A stretch of 10,561 bases of DNA from NCBI GenBank assembly GCA_028710655.1, contig JAQTTS010000047.1:1-10561 (forward strand). Direction: 5' to 3'. Both the position numbers and the translations under genes were made by a program. Source of the stretch: Dehalococcoidales bacterium. GTDB lineage: Bacteria > Chloroflexota > Dehalococcoidia > Dehalococcoidales > UBA5760. How positions within the stretch are numbered: position 1 is the stretch's first letter; every line of letters begins with the position of its first letter. This document shows, piece after piece, positions 7,026 to 10,561 of this stretch. The notes below the pieces were generated by a model. The model had not been told where the DNA came from, did not search any database, and was given only the letters and a program-made list of their open reading frames with translations.

Positions 7026-9151
7026 AATCCTCTGCTGGTAGTCGATCACTGCATCATCTCGCCAGTCTGTACGGTATACAGTCGGCCTATTACGACGTGA
7101 GACGCCAACGGCAGCATGCGTCTGTGGAATCCCTGCTAATGGTGCTCCGGTCTCTGGGGGCGCCTATCGCCGGTCTACAGGATGTTCCGTTCGCGCTGCG
7201 ACAGCGATGCCAGGAGTTTTGGCAGCTGATAGTAGAACCGGTCTTAATAGCCTGGGATGACACTCCGTTCTCAATCCGGATCAGGCTTCCTTCGTCTCTT
7301 GCAGAGTCTCTTCTTGATTTTCATATCGAGCTGGAGGGGGGCGAGGAAATGAACTGGCGCCAGTCTGGAGCCGAGATGCCCGTGCTGGAGCACTCGGAGA
7401 TAGAAGGGGTCGGTTATGTTGTCAAACAGCTCGGTGTGCCGGTAAGGTTACCCTGGGGATACCACCGGTTCGTGATATTTCTGGAGGGTAATCATACTGA
7501 GTCCTTGATAATTTCGGCACCCCGTCGGGCCTATGTACCCGGAGGTAAGGATAATACCGGACTGTGGGGAGCCTTCCTGCCTCTGTATGCTCTAAATAGG
7601 GATAAAAGTTGGGGTGGTGGTGATTACTCCGATTTGGAAGCGCTGGTAGAATGGCTGGCTGAAATGGGGGGGGATATCATAGCAACTTTGCCTCTCTTGG
7701 CTACGTTTCTGGATGGTATTTGCGAGCCCAGTCCTTATCTTCCTGCCAGTCGACAGCTATGGAATGAATTCTACCTGGATGTCAGCAGGATACCTGAGCT
7801 CGCTAAATGTTCATCGGCACAGGCAATACTAAAATCGGCCGCATTTGAGAAAGAGGTTGCCGGCCTGCGCAGGCTGCCCCTGGTTGACTACCGCCGCCAG
7901 ATGACTCTGAAGCGTAGCGTACTGGAGGAGCTCTGTCGATGCTTTTTTGCTGAGTCGTCCGGTCGCCTCAGTGATTTTCAGCACTTCGTAGATACCACTT
8001 CGGTAGTCGAGGACTATGCCCGGTTTCGTGCGGCTATGGAGAGACAGGGCACTTCGTGGCGGTTCTGGCCGGAACCACTGCGCAGCGGTACTATCAGAGA
8101 TACCGACTATGACGAAGAAAACAGACGTTATCATCTATATGTGCAATGGCTGGCCCATCAGCAGATTCAACATATTGCGGAGGAGATCAAAGATAGGAAC
8201 TTGAAGCTTTATCTGGACCTGCCACTTGGGGTTCATCCCGACAGCTATGATGTGTGGCATAACCAGGACGCTTTCGTTTCGGGTGTCTCGGTTGGCGCGC
8301 CTCCGGACAATGTTTTTACCAACGGGCAGAACTGGGGGTTCCCTCCCCTGCACCCGCAGAGGATTCGGGAAGAGGGTTACCGCTATATAGTGGCCTGTCT
8401 ACGCCATAACCTCAGGTATGCCGGTGTCCTTCGTATCGACCATGTGATGGGTTTGCACCGGCTTTTCTGTATCCCACAGGGCATAGGGGCCGGGCAGGGA
8501 GTATATGTGCGTTATCGGGCTGAAGAGTTCTATGCAATACTATCACTGGAATCGCATCGCAACCGGGTAATCATCGTCGGTGAAGACCTTGGTACGGTGC
8601 CCTCATATATCCGGCCCGCTATGGGTCGGCACAACTTCTCCCGCATGTATATATTACATTACGAGCTTGCTGCTGATTCGCCGAAAGGGCTTCACCCGGT
8701 TTCCTCCGGTGCGGTAGCCAGCCTTAATACGCATGATATGCCGCTATTTGCCTCACTGTGGCAGGGTCTGGATATCGAAGAACGGAGGAGACTCGGTCTA
8801 CTGGACAGCGCAGGTGTAAAATCGGAGCAGGACAAGCTACTGCGTATGAAAGAGGCCCTGGTCTCTGTTTTGAAGGATAGCGGGTGGCTTTGCGGGCCGC
8901 ATGATGATATCTACGCCATTATCAAGTCCAGTCTGCTGTTTTTAGCTGCCAGTCAAGCCCGGATAGTCATTGTTAATCTGGAAGACCTTTGGCTTGAGAC
9001 ACAACCGCAGAACATACCCGGCACCACGGGAGAGTATCCGAACTGGCGGCGCAGAGCGAGATACGCTCTTGAACGATTTTGCCAATTGCCTCAGGTAGTT
9101 GATACACTACTAGCTATCGACCAGCTCCGTAAGCGGAGGAAGTACCGGTAA
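7022..9151 (+). CDS. malQ: 4-alpha-glucanotransferase (GH77, amylomaltase)
   Basis: This 709-residue GH77 enzyme moves alpha-1,4-glucan segments between chains and releases glucose from maltose or maltodextrins. The catalytic acids are visible: Asp473 (VLRIDHVMG, nucleophile), Glu521 ([10 protein letters not shown], acid/base) and Asp572 (NTHDMP, transition-state stabiliser). [11 protein letters not shown], typical of the family, lies between the barrel halves. The length fits the longer E. coli-like MalQ type rather than the roughly 500-residue amylomaltases. The first ~170 residues (beginning [16 protein letters not shown]) form the extra N-terminal domains, and the barrel starts near [12 protein letters not shown]. 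The ATG overlaps the treS stop (ATGA), and a GAGAGGAA stretch (7002-7009) lies slightly far upstream, so translation is probably coupled to treS. Next to a branching enzyme and TreS, it would process linear glucans for glycogen turnover. No disruption or missing key residue is seen. Confidence 0.94.
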   Translation: MKSSAGSRSLHHLASLYGIQSAYYDVRRQRQHASVESLLMVLRSLGAPIAGLQDVPFALRQRCQEFWQLIVEPVLIAWDDTPFSIRIRLPSSLAESLLDFHIELEGGEEMNWRQSGAEMPVLEHSEIEGVGYVVKQLGVPVRLPWGYHRFVIFLEGNHTESLIISAPRRAYVPGGKDNTGLWGAFLPLYALNRDKSWGGGDYSDLEALVEWLAEMGGDIIATLPLLATFLDGICEPSPYLPASRQLWNEFYLDVSRIPELAKCSSAQAILKSAAFEKEVAGLRRLPLVDYRRQMTLKRSVLEELCRCFFAESSGRLSDFQHFVDTTSVVEDYARFRAAMERQGTSWRFWPEPLRSGTIRDTDYDEENRRYHLYVQWLAHQQIQHIAEEIKDRNLKLYLDLPLGVHPDSYDVWHNQDAFVSGVSVGAPPDNVFTNGQNWGFPPLHPQRIREEGYRYIVACLRHNLRYAGVLRIDHVMGLHRLFCIPQGIGAGQGVYVRYRAEEFYAILSLESHRNRVIIVGEDLGTVPSYIRPAMGRHNFSRMYILHYELAADSPKGLHPVSSGAVASLNTHDMPLFASLWQGLDIEERRRLGLLDSAGVKSEQDKLLRMKEALVSVLKDSGWLCGPHDDIYAIIKSSLLFLAASQARIVIVNLEDLWLETQPQNIPGTTGEYPNWRRRARYALERFCQLPQVVDTLLAIDQLRKRRKYR
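9135..9140 (+). promoter_or_regulatory. Shine-Dalgarno GGAGGA for glgB inside malQ
   Basis: GGAGGA within the last codons of malQ lies 10 bases before the ATG at 9151. It fixes the glgB start at the TAATG junction rather than at the internal ATG at 9202, which has no such site. Confidence 0.7.
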
Positions 9152-10561
9152 TGACGAAGAAAGAGGCATCGTACAGTAGCAAAGCGGATCAGAAGCCTGA
9201 CATGAAACCGGGAGATCCACTTAAGTCGCCACAAATAACGCTCCTCACGGAGGATGACCTTTATCTTTTCAATGAGGGTAATCATTTTCGCCTGTATCAT
9301 AAGCTGGGAGCATATCCTCTCGCCGTTAATGAGCAAAAAGGCACCTATTTTTCGGTGTGGGCCCCCGATGCCAGAGAGGTATCCGTAGTCGGTGAATTCA
9401 ATGGCTGGGGCGGCGCGAATAATCCGTTGCGGCCGCGGGGCCAGTCAGGCATATGGGAGGCGTTTATTCCCGGTATCGGCAAGGGTGCCCTTTATAAGTA
9501 CCATATCATCCCTCGTTACGGTGGGCCCAGTAGAGAAAAGGCCGATCCTTTCGCCTTCTATAGTGAAATAGCTCCCAAAACGGCATCCGTAGTCTGGGAT
9601 CTTGAATACGATTGGTGTGACGCTGAGTGGATGGCACAGCGTGGTAATCGTAATGCGCTTGACAGCCCGATGGCTATCTACGAGGTACACCTGGGTTCCT
9701 GGAAAAGGGTACCCGAAGAAGGCTATCGTTCCCTTTCCTACCGGGAGCTGGCGGCTCAGCTTACCGACTATGTTCGGCAAATGGGCTTCACTCACGTCGA
9801 ATTTCTTCCGGTTATGGAGCACCCTTTCTTCGGTTCCTGGGGATATCAGACGACCGGTTATTTCGCGCCCTCCAGTCGTTATGGCACACCCCAGGACTTT
9901 ATGTACCTGGTTGACTATCTTCATCAACACGGAATCGGGGTAATTCTGGACTGGGTCCCTTCTCATTTCCCTACTGATGAGCATGGGCTGGGGCTATTTG
10001 ACGGAACTCACCTTTACGAGCATGCAGATCCCAGGAAGGGGTTCCATCATGACTGGACAAGCTATATCTTCAACTACGGGCGTGCTGAAGTGCGGAGCTT
10101 TCTCATTAGCAGCGCTCTGTTCTGGCTGGATAAATATCATGTTGATGGCTTGCGTGTCGATGCAGTTGCCTCGATGCTCTATCTGGATTATTCCCGTAAG
10201 GAAGGGGAATGGATTCCTAACAAATATGGGGGCCGGGAGAACCTCGAAGCGATTGCTTTCCTGCGCAGCTTGAATGAGGAGGTGTATGCCAGTTACCCCG
10301 ATGTGCAGACAATTGCTGAGGATTCTACTGCCTGGCCGATGGTATCGCGTCCGACCTATCTGGGGGGCCTGGGATTCGGCCTGAAGTGGGATATGGGCTG
10401 GATGCACGACACTCTTGAATACATGTCAAGAGATCCGATCTATCGGAAATACCACCACGACGCTTTGACCTTTCGCATGATTTATGCTTTTAACGAGAAC
10501 TTCGTTCTACCTTTATCCCATGATGAAGTGGTTCACGGTAAGGGTTCTCTTATTGGTAAGA
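9151..10561 (+). CDS. glgB: 1,4-alpha-glucan branching enzyme, N-terminal part
   Basis: The frame is open from ATG 9151 to the window end, giving 470 codons with the 3' end missing. GlgB cuts alpha-1,4 chains and rejoins them through alpha-1,6 links, making branched glycogen. A hydrophilic, Lys/Asp/Ser-rich lead of about 30 residues comes first. An N-terminal CBM48 module follows (about 60-150, with [21 protein letters not shown]). The GH13 barrel comes next, with [10 protein letters not shown], region I DWVPSHF, nucleophile Asp337 ([10 protein letters not shown]), acid/base Glu390 (TIAEDSTAW) and Asp458 ([11 protein letters not shown]). The layout has one CBM48 module and lacks the extra N1 domain of the longest GlgB forms. 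The start overlaps the malQ stop by one base (TAATG), with a strong GGAGGA ahead, so it belongs to the same operon. Whether glgE, glgA or glgP follows cannot be seen here. Confidence 0.95.
   Translation, partial: MTKKEASYSSKADQKPDMKPGDPLKSPQITLLTEDDLYLFNEGNHFRLYHKLGAYPLAVNEQKGTYFSVWAPDAREVSVVGEFNGWGGANNPLRPRGQSGIWEAFIPGIGKGALYKYHIIPRYGGPSREKADPFAFYSEIAPKTASVVWDLEYDWCDAEWMAQRGNRNALDSPMAIYEVHLGSWKRVPEEGYRSLSYRELAAQLTDYVRQMGFTHVEFLPVMEHPFFGSWGYQTTGYFAPSSRYGTPQDFMYLVDYLHQHGIGVILDWVPSHFPTDEHGLGLFDGTHLYEHADPRKGFHHDWTSYIFNYGRAEVRSFLISSALFWLDKYHVDGLRVDAVASMLYLDYSRKEGEWIPNKYGGRENLEAIAFLRSLNEEVYASYPDVQTIAEDSTAWPMVSRPTYLGGLGFGLKWDMGWMHDTLEYMSRDPIYRKYHHDALTFRMIYAFNENFVLPLSHDEVVHGKGSLIGK

Noticed and set aside
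9602..10407. Other-frame open frames within glgB suggesting a frameshift or an antisense gene
   Set aside because: The glgB frame runs unbroken from 9151 to the window end with all family motifs in order.

Overview
The window reads as a bacterial chromosome segment with mid-range GC and no sign of mobile elements, phage genes or CRISPR arrays. A hybrid-cluster protein (Hcp), a DUF39/HcyBio sulfur-transfer protein and an eight-cysteine zinc-ribbon protein point to an anaerobe. The gene mix would fit an uncultured Chloroflexota lineage such as Dehalococcoidia, but this is an inference from gene content and I hold it loosely. The four tRNA genes all encode their 3' CCA.

Region 1 (1-1586, + strand) is a short operon-like run. 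It holds the C-terminal 311 residues of Hcp, a small single-domain cupin, and a 76-residue cysteine-rich zinc-ribbon protein. A hairpin followed by a run of T (1679-1709) may end the transcript. Region 2 (1788-2227, - strand) is a compact cluster transcribed Trp-Leu-Gly-Cys from a recognisable promoter. Region 3 (2255-3501, - strand) is one HcyBio (DUF39, homocysteine biosynthesis) gene. Its predicted promoter lies so close to the ATG that the mRNA should be almost leaderless.

Region 4 (3562 to the window end, + strand) is a tightly packed alpha-glucan operon: a trehalose synthase fused to a maltokinase-like domain (treS-mak), a GH77 4-alpha-glucanotransferase (malQ) and a GH13 branching enzyme (glgB, cut off by the window end). 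treS-mak and malQ overlap by 4 bases (ATGA). malQ and glgB overlap by 1 base (TAATG). Together the enzymes would interconvert maltose and trehalose, rearrange alpha-1,4-glucans and add alpha-1,6 branches, as in glycogen and trehalose metabolism.

The most striking observation is in the maltokinase half of the fusion. Three positions normally used for phosphotransfer appear changed: the HGD Asp is Asn973, the following Gln is His978, and IDFEGE reads IDFGGE at 992. All three GH13 catalytic acids of the TreS half are intact. This suggests the kinase half may be weakened or a pseudokinase, or may belong to a divergent subfamily. I see no clearly new multi-gene system. The Hcp-cupin-zinc-ribbon trio is the context most worth following up.
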